From assembly GCA_050743075.1 (NCBI GenBank), contig JBOGDS010000044.1:1-29739 (forward strand): DNA of 29,739 nucleotides, in the 5' to 3' direction. The notes under the pieces were generated by a model that was not told the origin of the DNA, made no database searches, and saw only the letters and a list, made by a program, of their open reading frames with translations. Source of the stretch: JBOGDS01 sp050743075 (lineage in GTDB: Bacteria; Actinomycetota; Actinomycetes; Jiangellales; Jiangellaceae). A program made the translations under genes and the position numbers. This document shows, piece by piece, positions 6,937 to 14,762 of the stretch (positions are counted from its first letter, which is position 1; each line of letters starts with the position of its first letter).

Positions 6937-7962
6937 CTACACGCCGGCGGGGAGGCGCACGGTGAAGCGGCAGCCGCCGTCGGTGTTCGCGACGGCGACC
7001 TCGCCGTCGTGGACGTCGACCAGGCCGCGCACGATGGCGAGGCCCAGCCCGCCGCCGCGGGTCGGGACCAGCTCGTCGGCCTCCGGGCTGCGGGCCGTGA
7101 CTCCTCGGAACGCGACGTCGAAGACGCGCGGCAGGTCGGACTCGGGGATCCCACCGCAGCCGTCGGTGACGGCCACCCATCCTCCGCAGGCGTCGCTGCC
7201 GCCGTCGACCCGAACCACCCCGTCGGCTGGCGTGTACCGGATCGCGTTGAGCAGCAGGTTGGCGACCACCCGTCCCAGCTCGGGCTCGCTCCCCCGCACG
7301 ATGCCGTACCCGGTGGGTGCCGCCTCCAGGCGAACCCGCTTCGCGCTGGCGACGGGGGCCGCCGCCGCGACGGCATCGGACACGACATCGGCGAGCGGCA
7401 CGTTCTGCATGGTGATGCTCAATGCTCCGGCGTTGATCCGGGACAGCTCGAACAGGTCGTCCACAAGGCCCGACACCCGGTCGGTCTCCACCCGCATCCG
7501 GCGGTGATAGTGGGCCACGGTCGCCGGGTCGTCGACGACGCCGTCCTCGAGCGCCTCGGCCATGGCCCGCAGGCCGGCGAGTGGCGTCCGCAGGTCGTGC
7601 GACACCCAGGCAACCAACTGCCGTCTGCTGTCCTCGAGCCGGCGTTCGCGCTCACGCGCCTCCGCCGCCCAGATGCTGGCCCGGGCGAGCCGCCGCCCCG
7701 ACCACAGGGCGAGCGCCAGGCTCACGACGCCGGCGGCGACGAGCACGACAACGAGCACCTCCAGGTCGTGCTCGCTGATGAACATCGCCTCCGCGACGGC
7801 CACGACGCCTGCGACGACGGCAAGCACCGTGGTCGCCAGCAGCACCGCGACGTGTGCGGTCACCGAGCGCCCTTTCAGCCGGCTCAGCACGAACAGGCCT
7901 GCCGCCCCCACCAGCCCGGAGCCGGCAAGGGCCAGCAGGAGCACGACCATCAGCTCAGGCAT
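6937..7962 (-). CDS. Membrane sensor histidine kinase
   Basis: This 341-aa kinase has two or three hydrophobic N-terminal segments (about 5-27, 36-60 and 68-88) with almost no extracytoplasmic domain, so it senses in or near the membrane, or through a partner. The HisKA domain contains the phosphoacceptor His122 in SHDLRTPLAGL. The ATPase domain has the N box NLLLNAIRYTP (about 235-245), G1 VTDGCGGIP (265-273) and G2 GGGLGLAIVRG (303-313). The G1 box reads DGCGG rather than DxGxG, a conservative-looking change. Its ATG overlaps the end of the response regulator gene by 8 nt, so it is translationally coupled and should phosphorylate that regulator. It is the last gene of a three-gene minus-strand operon. 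Confidence 0.92.
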   Translation of the reverse strand: MPELMVVLLLALAGSGLVGAAGLFVLSRLKGRSVTAHVAVLLATTVLAVVAGVVAVAEAMFISEHDLEVLVVVLVAAGVVSLALALWSGRRLARASIWAAEARERERRLEDSRRQLVAWVSHDLRTPLAGLRAMAEALEDGVVDDPATVAHYHRRMRVETDRVSGLVDDLFELSRINAGALSITMQNVPLADVVSDAVAAAAPVASAKRVRLEAAPTGYGIVRGSEPELGRVVANLLLNAIRYTPADGVVRVDGGSDACGGWVAVTDGCGGIPESDLPRVFDVAFRGVTARSPEADELVPTRGGGLGLAIVRGLVDVHDGEVAVANTDGGCRFTVRLPAGV

Positions 7963-8683
7963 CAGGGACCCCCACCGGTTCGTAGCGGTAGCCCACGCCC
8001 CACACGGTGACGATTCGCCGCGGGCGCTGCGGGTCGTCCTCGACCTTCTCGCGCAGCCGCCGCACGTGGACGGTCACGGTGGCCTGGTCGCCGAAGCTCC
8101 ATCCCCACACCTGCTGCAGCAGATCCGCGCGGTCGAATGCGCGCCGCGGGTGCCGCAGGAAGTGTGCGAGCAGGTCGAACTCGCGCAGTGTGAGCGCCAG
8201 CGGCCCGCCACCGTGCGACGCCGTCCTCGACACCGGATCCAGGACGAGATCGCCGTCGGCAAGAGGGCCGGGGTCGCCCGCGTCCTGACCACTCCGTCCG
8301 GCCCGCCGGAGCACCGACTGCACCCGCAGCGCGAGCTCTCGCGGCGAGAACGGCTTGGTGACGTAGTCGTCAGCGCCGGTCTCGAAGCCGACGACCCGGT
8401 CGGACTCCTCACCCAGCGCCGTGAGCATGACGACGGGCACGTCCGACATGCGTCGCAGCCGCCGGCAGACCTCCAGTCCGGACATCCCCGGAAGCATGAG
8501 ATCGAGCACCACCAGGTCCGGCGCGCGCTCCGCCGCCAGCGCGAGCGCAGCGGGCCCGTCTGCGGCCTTGTCGACGGCGAAGCCGGCACGCTCCAGATAG
8601 CGCCGGACGACGTCGCTCACGGTGGGGTCGTCGTCGACGACCAGCACGCGGGGCGATGGCGCGGCGACCTCCTGCGGCGTCAC
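7955..8683 (-). CDS. OmpR/PhoB family response regulator
   Basis: This 242-aa regulator has a receiver domain (about 12-125) with the acidic pair in VVDDDP (15-20), phosphoacceptor Asp61 in VLDLMLPG, and conserved Lys110 in YVTKPFSP. A winged-helix DNA-binding domain follows (about 145-235), with LTLREFDLLAHFLRHP and the recognition-helix region TVTVHVRRLREKVE, and ends in the beta-hairpin GVGYRYEP. The start is set by gene overlap: GTG at 8683 forms GTGA with the TGA of the upstream membrane-protein gene, preceded by GGAGACTGAGG. Longer in-frame starts would run deep into that gene. It is presumably phosphorylated by the kinase encoded next; the operon's first gene may be a target or a sensor accessory. 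Confidence 0.93.
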   Translation of the reverse strand: MTPQEVAAPSPRVLVVDDDPTVSDVVRRYLERAGFAVDKAADGPAALALAAERAPDLVVLDLMLPGMSGLEVCRRLRRMSDVPVVMLTALGEESDRVVGFETGADDYVTKPFSPRELALRVQSVLRRAGRSGQDAGDPGPLADGDLVLDPVSRTASHGGGPLALTLREFDLLAHFLRHPRRAFDRADLLQQVWGWSFGDQATVTVHVRRLREKVEDDPQRPRRIVTVWGVGYRYEPVGVPDA

Positions 8684-10065
8684 CACCTCAGTCTCCACCC
8701 GAGTTGGACGACGAGTGCGATCGCCACCTGGGCACCCAGCCACCACCGAGCGCCCGGCCGGGTCAACGCCCCGGCTGCCACCAGCAGCCAGACCGCGAAC
8801 GGGAGGAAGATCCGCTCCACCTCGCCCTTGGCCAGGTTTGACGCCATCGCGACGGCCACCGCCCCCAGCGCCGCCAGCGGCAGCACGACGGCAACCTGCA
8901 GCGGACCGGCCGACCACGCCCGCCAGCGGCCCGCGACCACGCCCAGGCCGGCAACGGCTGCGGGGCCGACCGCGATGGCCAGCGCCGCCAGGTTGGCCAC
9001 CAGGAAGTACGTCGACGGCCGGTCCTGCCACGCCGTGCCCTCGCGGACCCGAGCGGCAGCCGCCGCCAGCCCCTCCAGCCACCAGAAGCCCAGCGCGGCG
9101 AACGCGGCAACGGCCGCGGACACCCCGACGGCGCCTAACACCAGCGGCCGAACCCGCCGGCGAGCGACGACGACCGCCACGGCCATCACCGCCATCAGGG
9201 CGAGACCGTACGAGAGGAACAGCGACAGGCCGAGAATGACGCCGCCGAGCAGTGCCAGCGCGTCACCCCGCAGGTCGCGCCGCCCCGCCGCGAGGGCCAG
9301 GAAGCACGTTCCCCAGGCCGCGATGCCGCAGAACAGCGCATCGGCCGACGTCGCGACCCACAGAGCCAACGGCGACACCGCGACGAACGGAGCCGCGCGC
9401 CGGGCCGCCGCCTCGCCGCCGAGGGCGCGCACCGTGATGAGCACGGCGGCCACGGCCGACGAACCGACCGCGATGCACAGCGCGGCCGCCCAGCCCGCAC
9501 CGGACAACCCGACCCGGTCCAGTCCCACGAAGGCGAGCAGCGCGCCGGGCGGGTGGCCGCCGACGTGTGTCGTCCAATGGAAGTCCGGCGAGCCCTCGCG
9601 CACGTGTGCGGTGAACGAGTCGAGGAACACGCCGACGTCGCCGACCCGGCTCACGTCGCGCAGGTACTCGAATGGCGTCGCGAGCGGAGCGCCGAGTGCA
9701 GAGAACCCGTCGGTGACGCCGAGCGCGACCGCCCACGTCGCGGCGGCGACACCGGTCCACGCGACCAGCCACGCCCATCGCAGCCGGCGCGCGGCAACCG
9801 GCAGCAGCCACACGGCGACCACGGCGGTGGCGGCCGGCGCGAGTGCCGCCCAGGAAAGGCGCCAGTCGTACCGGCCGGTCAGCGGCTGACCGCCGGAGAG
9901 GTGCAGATCCACGCCCACCCGCGCTAGTTGCAGTCCCCACAGCATCGCGGCCGCCACCACCGCAGCCGCGGCTGCCACCGCCCACATGGCGCCGGCCGAT
10001 CGGGCCCGGACCACCGACCGACCGGAGACGCATACCAGGCCACTCTCAGCCTGCTGGCTCGCCAT
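8680..10065 (-). CDS. Polytopic membrane protein, GT-C-like glycosyltransferase
   Basis: This protein of about 461 aa has roughly ten or more hydrophobic segments. After the first membrane segment comes a longer polar stretch with FLDSFTAHVREGSPDFHWTT and GGHPPGALL. An Asp/His-rich first loop and an HPPG motif before the next helix are features of GT-C fold enzymes that use lipid-phosphate sugar donors. I cannot assign a specific family. The start is uncertain: ATG 10065 is used here; an ATG at 10170 is also in frame but would overlap the divergent glycosyltransferase start. The stop overlaps the response regulator start by 4 nt (GTGA). Coupling of a membrane glycosyltransferase-like protein to a two-component system suggests that signalling is tied to an envelope glycan or lipid-linked sugar. 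Confidence 0.7.
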   Translation of the reverse strand: MASQQAESGLVCVSGRSVVRARSAGAMWAVAAAAAVVAAAMLWGLQLARVGVDLHLSGGQPLTGRYDWRLSWAALAPAATAVVAVWLLPVAARRLRWAWLVAWTGVAAATWAVALGVTDGFSALGAPLATPFEYLRDVSRVGDVGVFLDSFTAHVREGSPDFHWTTHVGGHPPGALLAFVGLDRVGLSGAGWAAALCIAVGSSAVAAVLITVRALGGEAAARRAAPFVAVSPLALWVATSADALFCGIAAWGTCFLALAAGRRDLRGDALALLGGVILGLSLFLSYGLALMAVMAVAVVVARRRVRPLVLGAVGVSAAVAAFAALGFWWLEGLAAAAARVREGTAWQDRPSTYFLVANLAALAIAVGPAAVAGLGVVAGRWRAWSAGPLQVAVVLPLAALGAVAVAMASNLAKGEVERIFLPFAVWLLVAAGALTRPGARWWLGAQVAIALVVQLGWRLRW

Positions 10066-10146
10066 CAACGCCGAGGCTATGCGCCGGGCCGGCACGCTGG
10101 CCCGGCGCGTTCGCGGACCGTAAGGTGCGACCAGCGCGTATCGCCC

Positions 10147-10158
10147 TACGTTCCGGGC
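10147..10158 (+). promoter_or_regulatory. Candidate -10 box for leaderless transcription of the GT2 operon
   Basis: TACGTT ends 6 nt before the ATG at 10159, which fits a TANNNT -10 box with transcription starting at the A of the start codon, as is common in actinomycetes. No Shine-Dalgarno sequence is seen in the intervening CCGGGC. The -35 region is not recognisable. Confidence 0.35.
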
Positions 10159-10824
10159 ATGACCGATCACATGGTCGACATCATCCTGCCGTGCCTCGAC
10201 GAGGCGGCGTCACTGCCTTGGCTGCTTTCCCGGCTGCCCGACGGATACCGGCCGATCGTCGCCGACAACGGCTCCACCGACGGGTCGCCCGGTGTGGCCC
10301 GCCGGTTGGGGGTGACCGTCGTCGAGGTACAGCAGCGCGGCTACGGCGCCGCAGCCCACGGTGGCCTGCTCGCTGCCACTGCCGAGGTCGTGTGCTTCCT
10401 CGACGCCGACGGCTCACTCGACCCGCGCCAGCTCCCGCGGGTCTGCGACCCGGTGCGGGACGGCGACGCCGACCTCGTCGTGGCCTGCCGGCGCCCGACG
10501 ACAAGAGCTGCCTGGCCGCTGCACGCGCGCCTCGGCAATGCGGTCGTGGCCCGCCGCATCCGGCGTCAGACCGGGGTCGTCCTGCATGACCTCGGACCGA
10601 TGCGGGCCGCCCGCCGGCAGGAGTTGCTCGCCCTGGACCTGCGCGACCGGAGGTTCGGGTACCCCCTGGAGATGGTGGTCAAGGCCGCCACGGCAGGCTG
10701 GCGGATCCTGGAGGCCGACGCCGACTACGCGCCGCGAACGCCCGGGACGCAGTCCAAGGTCACCGGCACCCTGCGCGGCACCGTGCGGACGGCGCTGGAC
10801 ATGAGCCGGGTGCTGGCTCGATGA
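10159..10824 (+). CDS. Family 2 glycosyltransferase, DPM1-like
   Basis: This 221-aa soluble GT-A enzyme has the nucleotide-binding start DIILPCLDEAASL, DNGSTDGS (about 35-42), and the metal-binding FLDADGSLD (about 80-88). The C-terminal half has LGNAVVARRI, HDLGPMRAARR, FGYPLEMVVKAA and KVTGTLRGTVRT, the pattern of dolichyl-phosphate mannose synthase-like enzymes that move a sugar from a nucleotide donor to polyprenyl phosphate. It has no transmembrane anchor. The start ATG 10159 is chosen because the nucleotide-binding strand follows at once; the frame is open upstream but shadows the divergent gene. Its TGA overlaps the next gene's ATG (ATGA). Polyprenyl-phosphate sugar made here could feed the divergently encoded GT-C-like membrane protein. 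Confidence 0.87.
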   Translation: MTDHMVDIILPCLDEAASLPWLLSRLPDGYRPIVADNGSTDGSPGVARRLGVTVVEVQQRGYGAAAHGGLLAATAEVVCFLDADGSLDPRQLPRVCDPVRDGDADLVVACRRPTTRAAWPLHARLGNAVVARRIRRQTGVVLHDLGPMRAARRQELLALDLRDRRFGYPLEMVVKAATAGWRILEADADYAPRTPGTQSKVTGTLRGTVRTALDMSRVLAR

Positions 10825-12119
10825 CCGCAGTGCAGCTGCTCGTCCTGGCCAAGGCGCCGAGGCCGGGACGGGTCAAGACCCGCTTGTGTCCGCCGTATCA
10901 CCCGGTCGAAGCGGCCCGGCTCGCGGCCGCGGCGCTGTCCGACACGCTGGACGCGGTCGGACACACGCCGGCACAGCGGCGGGTCCTGGTCCTCGACGGG
11001 ACACTGGACGAGCCACCGTGCGGGTTCGAGGTCGTGCCACAGAACTCCGGGGACCTCGGCACCCGGATCGCGTCGGCATTCCGCTCCACGGCCGTCGAGG
11101 ACAGCTCGTCACTGCTCGTCGGGATGGACACGCCGCAGCTGACGTCCCACCTGCTCCACGGCACGGTGTGGCGGCTTGACGAGCCGGGGATCGACGCCGT
11201 CCTCGGCCCTGCGGTCGACGGCGGCTGGTGGTGCCTCGGGCTGCGCGACCCCGCGGTCGCGGACGTGGTCGGGACTGTCCCGATGTCGACCGACCACACA
11301 GCCGAGTTGACCCGTGCGGCCCTCGAGCGACGTGGTCTGCGCGTGGCCGAGGCGCCCGTCCTTCGCGACGTCGACACTGCCGCCGACGCCGCGCAGGTTG
11401 CGGCGGACGCGCCCGACACGCGGTTCGCCCGGACGTTCACCGCCCTCGGCAACCGTGACGGCGACACGTCAACCAGCCGGGTGAGTGCGGCCGCGCTCTA
11501 CGCCGAGGCCATCCGCACCGTGGCCGCGGGCCGGCCAGCAGGGCTGATGCTTCGGCATGAGCACGGCCGGCGGGAGCCATGGCGACTCGAGGCGTGGTCG
11601 TCTGCGCACGTCCCGGGCGACGACGGACTGCTGGAGCGCTGTGCGGGTCCGACGCTCGACGTGGGCTGCGGCCCCGGGCGGTTGACGGCGGCTCTCGGCG
11701 GGCGGGGCGTGCCGGCCCTGGGGGTCGATCCCGTGTCGGCCGCCGTCGTGTCCGCGCGGGGCCGGGGCTCGATCGCGGTCCGGCGATCGCTCTTCGACCG
11801 GCTGCCCGGAGAAGGCAGGTGGTCTCATGTCCTGCTCGCCGACGGCAACGTGGGCATCGGCGGCCGGCCCGAGCGCGTGCTGCGACGGTGCGCGGAGTTG
11901 TTGGGACGTGGGAACACCGCTCTTGTCGAGGTCGAGCCGGGCGGGCAGCTCAGCACGTCGCGGGTCCGGCTGGAGAGCGGCGACCGGCACAGCGAGTGGT
12001 TCAGCTGGGCCGTCGTCGGAAGGGACGCCATCGACCGGCTCGCCGGACACGCCGGACTTGCCCTTCGGGAGACCTGGAAGGAGCACGGACGGTGCTTCGT
12101 CACGCTCGTGCGCGCGTGA
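10821..12119 (+). CDS. DUF2064 (TIGR04282-type) nucleotidyl/glycosyltransferase fused to a class I methyltransferase
   Basis: This 432-aa protein has two domains. Residues 1-200 are a DUF2064/TIGR04282 GT-A-like domain: LVLAKAPRPGRVKTRL (7-22) corresponds to the nucleotide-binding loop of the CofC/MobA-like fold, with GMDTPQL (101-107) and GPAVDGGWWCLGL (129-141). Residues about 220-432 are a SAM-dependent methyltransferase with motif I LDVGCGPGRL (279-288) and a C-terminal EHGRCFVTLVRA strand. The two domains are usually separate genes. No stop codon divides them here, although an in-frame GTG at 11481 could be the old start of the second gene. It is coupled by ATGA upstream and GTGA downstream. 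Substrates are unknown; the context suggests a modified sugar or sugar lipid. Confidence 0.85.
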   Translation: MTAVQLLVLAKAPRPGRVKTRLCPPYHPVEAARLAAAALSDTLDAVGHTPAQRRVLVLDGTLDEPPCGFEVVPQNSGDLGTRIASAFRSTAVEDSSSLLVGMDTPQLTSHLLHGTVWRLDEPGIDAVLGPAVDGGWWCLGLRDPAVADVVGTVPMSTDHTAELTRAALERRGLRVAEAPVLRDVDTAADAAQVAADAPDTRFARTFTALGNRDGDTSTSRVSAAALYAEAIRTVAAGRPAGLMLRHEHGRREPWRLEAWSSAHVPGDDGLLERCAGPTLDVGCGPGRLTAALGGRGVPALGVDPVSAAVVSARGRGSIAVRRSLFDRLPGEGRWSHVLLADGNVGIGGRPERVLRRCAELLGRGNTALVEVEPGGQLSTSRVRLESGDRHSEWFSWAVVGRDAIDRLAGHAGLALRETWKEHGRCFVTLVRA

Positions 12120-13306
12120 CCGCGCTCCTGCGCCGACCCCTCCCGCAGCCGCCGGACACCCTACGCCGCGGCCCATTCCGCGCCAGCGCGTTCCGCTCAC
12201 CGCTGCGTACCGAGCGGGCCGCCGCCTGGCTGGGCATCTGGCTCGGCATCGCATTCGCGGTCTGCTTCGTCACCGGTCTGATCAGCCACGCCATCCAGCA
12301 CCCGCCGGACTGGTTCTGGTGGCCGTCGCGTCCCGTCGGCCTGTACCGGGTCACGCAAGGCGTGCACGTCGCGACCGGGCTGGCCTGCGTTCCACTGCTG
12401 CTTGCCAAGCTCTGGGTCGTGTACCCAAAGCTCTTCGTCTGGCCCGCGGCCAGGGACGTCGCGCATGCGGTGTCACGGATCGCCGTGCTGGTCCTCGTCG
12501 CGAGCGCGATCTTCCAGGTCGCCTCCGGAGTACTCAACATCGCACTGTGGTACGCGCCGATGGGGTACTTCTTCACCACCGCCCACTTCTGGACGGCCTG
12601 GATCGCGATCGGTGCCGTGCTCGTACACATCGGTGCGAAGATCGAAGGCGTGCGCAGATCGGTGCGCAGGCTGCCGCCGGTCCCCCCGCCGACAGAGCCG
12701 GCCACCGGCCTGACCCGCCGCGGCCTGTTCGCGACGGTCGGCGCGGGTGTCGGAGTCGTCACGCTGGCGACAGTCGGCCAGACGCTGGAGCCGCTGGCTC
12801 GGATCTCGCCGCTCGCACCGCGCCGACCCGACATCGGCTCGCAGGGGCTTCCGGTCAACAAGTCGGCCGCGTCGGCAGGCGTGGAAGAGGCTGCCCGGGA
12901 CCCCGCCTACCGCCTCGTCGTCGACGGTGCCGAGGCCCGGCTGGACCTCAGTCTCGGCGACCTGCGGGCGATGCCGGGGCACACGGTGGAGCAACCGATC
13001 GTCTGCGTCGAGGGCTGGAGCGCCGACGCCGAGTGGACCGGTGTACGGGTCCGCGACCTCCTCGCCGAGGTGGGTGCCGATCCCGACGCAGACGTGCGCG
13101 TGGAGTCGCTGCAACGGGGCGGCCTCTATCGCGTGTCCATGCTCCCGCCGCCGCATGCCCGCGATCCGCTGACGCTCCTTGCGTACGAGGTCAACGGCCA
13201 GCCACTGAACCTCGACCACGGCTTCCCGTGTCGGCTCATCGCGCCGAACCGGCCGGGTGTCCTGCAGACCAAGTGGGTGGCGCGCATCGGACAGGTCACC
13301 CGATGA
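12116..13306 (+). CDS. Membrane-anchored molybdopterin-dependent oxidoreductase (sulfite oxidase/MsrP fold) with cytochrome b-like domain
   Basis: This is a 396-aa fusion. Residues 38-175 hold four transmembrane helices with His at 58, 84, 157 and 171, suggesting a b-type haem membrane domain. At 201-202 a TRRGLF motif is followed by a hydrophobic stretch (about 205-225), resembling an internal twin-arginine signal anchor that would send the rest outward. Residues about 255-396 form a sulfite oxidase-type molybdopterin domain with the predicted Mo-ligand Cys297 in VCVEGWS and the end motif LDHGFPCRLIAPNRPG. Electrons probably pass between the Mo centre and the membrane through the b haem; the substrate is unknown. 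Start GTG 12116 overlaps the preceding TGA (GTGA). It lacks the full C-terminal dimerisation domain of sulfite oxidases. Confidence 0.87.
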   Translation: MTALLRRPLPQPPDTLRRGPFRASAFRSPLRTERAAAWLGIWLGIAFAVCFVTGLISHAIQHPPDWFWWPSRPVGLYRVTQGVHVATGLACVPLLLAKLWVVYPKLFVWPAARDVAHAVSRIAVLVLVASAIFQVASGVLNIALWYAPMGYFFTTAHFWTAWIAIGAVLVHIGAKIEGVRRSVRRLPPVPPPTEPATGLTRRGLFATVGAGVGVVTLATVGQTLEPLARISPLAPRRPDIGSQGLPVNKSAASAGVEEAARDPAYRLVVDGAEARLDLSLGDLRAMPGHTVEQPIVCVEGWSADAEWTGVRVRDLLAEVGADPDADVRVESLQRGGLYRVSMLPPPHARDPLTLLAYEVNGQPLNLDHGFPCRLIAPNRPGVLQTKWVARIGQVTR

Positions 13307-13749
13307 GACGGACCCAGCTCGCCCTCTACGCCATCGGGACCGGGGTCATCGCCTACGGCTGCGTCGGGCTGTTCACGGCCGACCAGGGCCCCTCGCCGCT
13401 GGCGTGGGCCCGGTTCTGGCTGGGCGGGCTGCTGGCCCACGACCTGGTCGTCGCCCCGGCCGTCGTCCTGCTCGGCGTGCTCGTGGCACGGCTGGTGCCG
13501 GGCCGGCCGCGGCCGTACGTCCAGGCCGGCCTCGCGATCTCCGCCATGCTGAGCGTGGCTGCACTGCCCTTCGTGCTCGGCCGTGGACGGGCCGAGGGTG
13601 AGCCGTCGGCGCTTCCGTTGGACTACGGCCGCGGCCTGCTGATCACGCTTGCCGCGGTGTGGGGCGTTGTCGCCGTCGTCGCCCTGCTGAGCCGGAGCCG
13701 CCGGCCAAAGTTTGACCGGGATGATGACGGGGCCACTGCAGATCCGTAA
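13303..13749 (+). CDS. Four-helix integral membrane protein
   Basis: This 148-aa protein has four predicted transmembrane segments (about 6-25, 45-66, 74-91 and 111-131) and a charged C-terminal tail rich in Asp. The second helix begins LLAHDLVVAPAVVLLGV, a motif common to small actinobacterial membrane proteins found beside molybdopterin oxidoreductases; I know no function. The start ATG 13303 overlaps the oxidoreductase stop (ATGA), so it is translated from the same mRNA and may be a subunit or assembly partner of the membrane enzyme. It ends the plus-strand operon, and its stop codon lies inside the likely promoter of the next gene. Confidence 0.75.
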   Translation: MRRTQLALYAIGTGVIAYGCVGLFTADQGPSPLAWARFWLGGLLAHDLVVAPAVVLLGVLVARLVPGRPRPYVQAGLAISAMLSVAALPFVLGRGRAEGEPSALPLDYGRGLLITLAAVWGVVAVVALLSRSRRPKFDRDDDGATADP

Positions 13750-13752
13750 GAT
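13724..13752 (+). promoter_or_regulatory. Candidate sigma-A-type promoter for the WXG100-like operon
   Basis: ATGACG (13724-13729) and TAAGAT (13747-13752) are separated by 17 bp and match the -35 (TTGACA, 4 of 6) and -10 (TANNNT) patterns. Transcription would start near 13759, giving a leader of about 38 nt with the CAGGAG ribosome site before ATG 13797. The -10 box overlaps the stop codon of the preceding membrane-protein gene. Confidence 0.5.
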
Positions 13753-13796
13753 GGCGAACCGCCCCTAGCCGAAGCGCACTGTACAGGAGACGACGA

Positions 13797-14093
13797 ATGG
13801 CGCTGACCGCGGAACTCCAGACTCTCGAGGCCCTTTACACCACCCTCAAGGGCAACGTCACGAACGCCTACGAAATCCGCACCTCCACCGACCGCGACCT
13901 CGGCGCGGCCGTCTGGGAGACCCCGAACGCCGAAAGCTTCCGTTCGGCCTGGGACCAGTTCCGGCCGCACCTGCAGCAGTTCGAGGCGACCCTCGCCGCG
14001 GCCGCCAGCGATGTGGCGAACAACCACAACAACAACGCCGTCGTCAACGGCGTGCATGACGCGCCGCAGCTCGCACCTGTCTCGCCGAACTGA
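13797..14093 (+). CDS. WXG100-like small protein
   Basis: This 98-aa all-helical protein is of WXG100/ESAT-6 type size. A first helix (about 3-33) is followed by a turn with the Trp motif VWETPNA (39-45), then a second amphipathic helix SFRSAWDQFRPHLQQFEATL (48-67). The canonical WxG is WET here, as in other actinobacterial WXG100-like proteins where the turn reads W-x-x-P/G-N-A. The tail is Asn-rich with no hydrophobic signal, as expected for a type VII secretion substrate or chaperone. The ATG at 13797 has CAGGAG 7 nt upstream. It heads a three-gene plus-strand group with two exported proteins, and lies in the same locus as an EssC-like ATPase. Confidence 0.8.
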   Translation: MALTAELQTLEALYTTLKGNVTNAYEIRTSTDRDLGAAVWETPNAESFRSAWDQFRPHLQQFEATLAAAASDVANNHNNNAVVNGVHDAPQLAPVSPN

Positions 14094-14103
14094 CCTTCGG
14101 TAC

Positions 14104-14133
14104 GGGTCGCCGGTCTCAACGGGCCGGCGACCC
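14104..14133 (+). terminator. Perfect 10-bp-stem hairpin after the WXG100-like gene
   Basis: GGGTCGCCGG (14104-14113) pairs fully with CCGGCGACCC (14124-14133) around a 10-nt loop, 10 nt after the WXG100-like stop. There is no T tract. It may be a terminator or attenuator that lets the small protein be made in excess over the lipoprotein downstream, or an RNA-processing or stabilising structure. Confidence 0.55.
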
Positions 14134-14153
14134 GGCGGCGACAGGAGCCCGGG

Positions 14154-14762
14154 TTGAACCACCGCAGGCGTTGGCTCGTACTCAGCGGTGTGGTCGTCAC
14201 GCTCGTGATCTCGGGGTGCGGCGGCGGAGCCGACGAACCGGAGGGTCTCGGCACCGACACCCCGTCGTCGGCGTCCGACACGTCGCCACCGGCGTCGCCG
14301 GGCGAACCGGCCACGGAGGCTCCCGATCTGCCTCCTGGCCTGGTCCTCGACGAGGTACCGGAGCTGACCGGAACGGAGCAGGCTGCCTTGAACGTGTACC
14401 TGGCCTTCGAAGCCGAGTACTGGCGGTCGCTGCTGGACAGTGAGGTCAGCCCGGCATTGCCCCAGTTCGCGGCACGAGATGTGGTGCAGATCGTCGCCGA
14501 CCAGGTTGCGGTGCAGCGCGATGAGGACTTCCACCTCGGCGGCACCCTGCGCATCCAGCCCACGGTGGAAGGTGCGACCGAGAATGTCGGCGTAGTCGCC
14601 GCCTGCCTGGACCAGTCACAAGTCACGACCGTCAGGGACGACCGCGAGGAGGTTGCCCCTGAAACCAGCGAGAACCCGACCTTCTCCGCCATCGCCGACC
14701 TCTCGAACTCGGGAGCCGGCTGGCAGGTCAGCGCCTACCGTCTGGAGTTCGATCCATGCTGA
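14154..14762 (+). CDS. Lipoprotein, unknown function
   Basis: This 202-aa exported protein has a basic N-terminus (NHRRRW), a hydrophobic core and the lipobox VISGC, with acylated Cys at residue 23. A Gly-rich then Asp/Thr/Pro/Ser-rich linker follows (to about 60), then a mixed domain of about 140 residues (TGTEQAALNVYLAFEAEYWR onward) ending VSAYRLEFDPC. The domain shape, one helical segment followed by beta strands and a hydrophobic-charged last strand, resembles NTF2-like/Mce-associated lipoproteins, but no motif secures this. Two Cys (CLDQ and the terminal C) may pair. The start is TTG 14154 after CAGGAG. Its stop overlaps the next gene's ATG region (14756), indicating coupling. It is a possible cell-surface component of the T7SS-like locus. 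Confidence 0.75.
   Translation: MNHRRRWLVLSGVVVTLVISGCGGGADEPEGLGTDTPSSASDTSPPASPGEPATEAPDLPPGLVLDEVPELTGTEQAALNVYLAFEAEYWRSLLDSEVSPALPQFAARDVVQIVADQVAVQRDEDFHLGGTLRIQPTVEGATENVGVVAACLDQSQVTTVRDDREEVAPETSENPTFSAIADLSNSGAGWQVSAYRLEFDPC

Noticed and set aside
4841..12119. Arsenosugar-like pathway (nucleoside phosphorylase, GT2, TIGR04282, methyltransferase)
   Set aside because: The arsenosugar radical SAM enzyme ArsS and an ArsM-type methyltransferase are absent, and the GT2 is DPM1-like rather than the TIGR04283 type. The resemblance is only in gene kinds.
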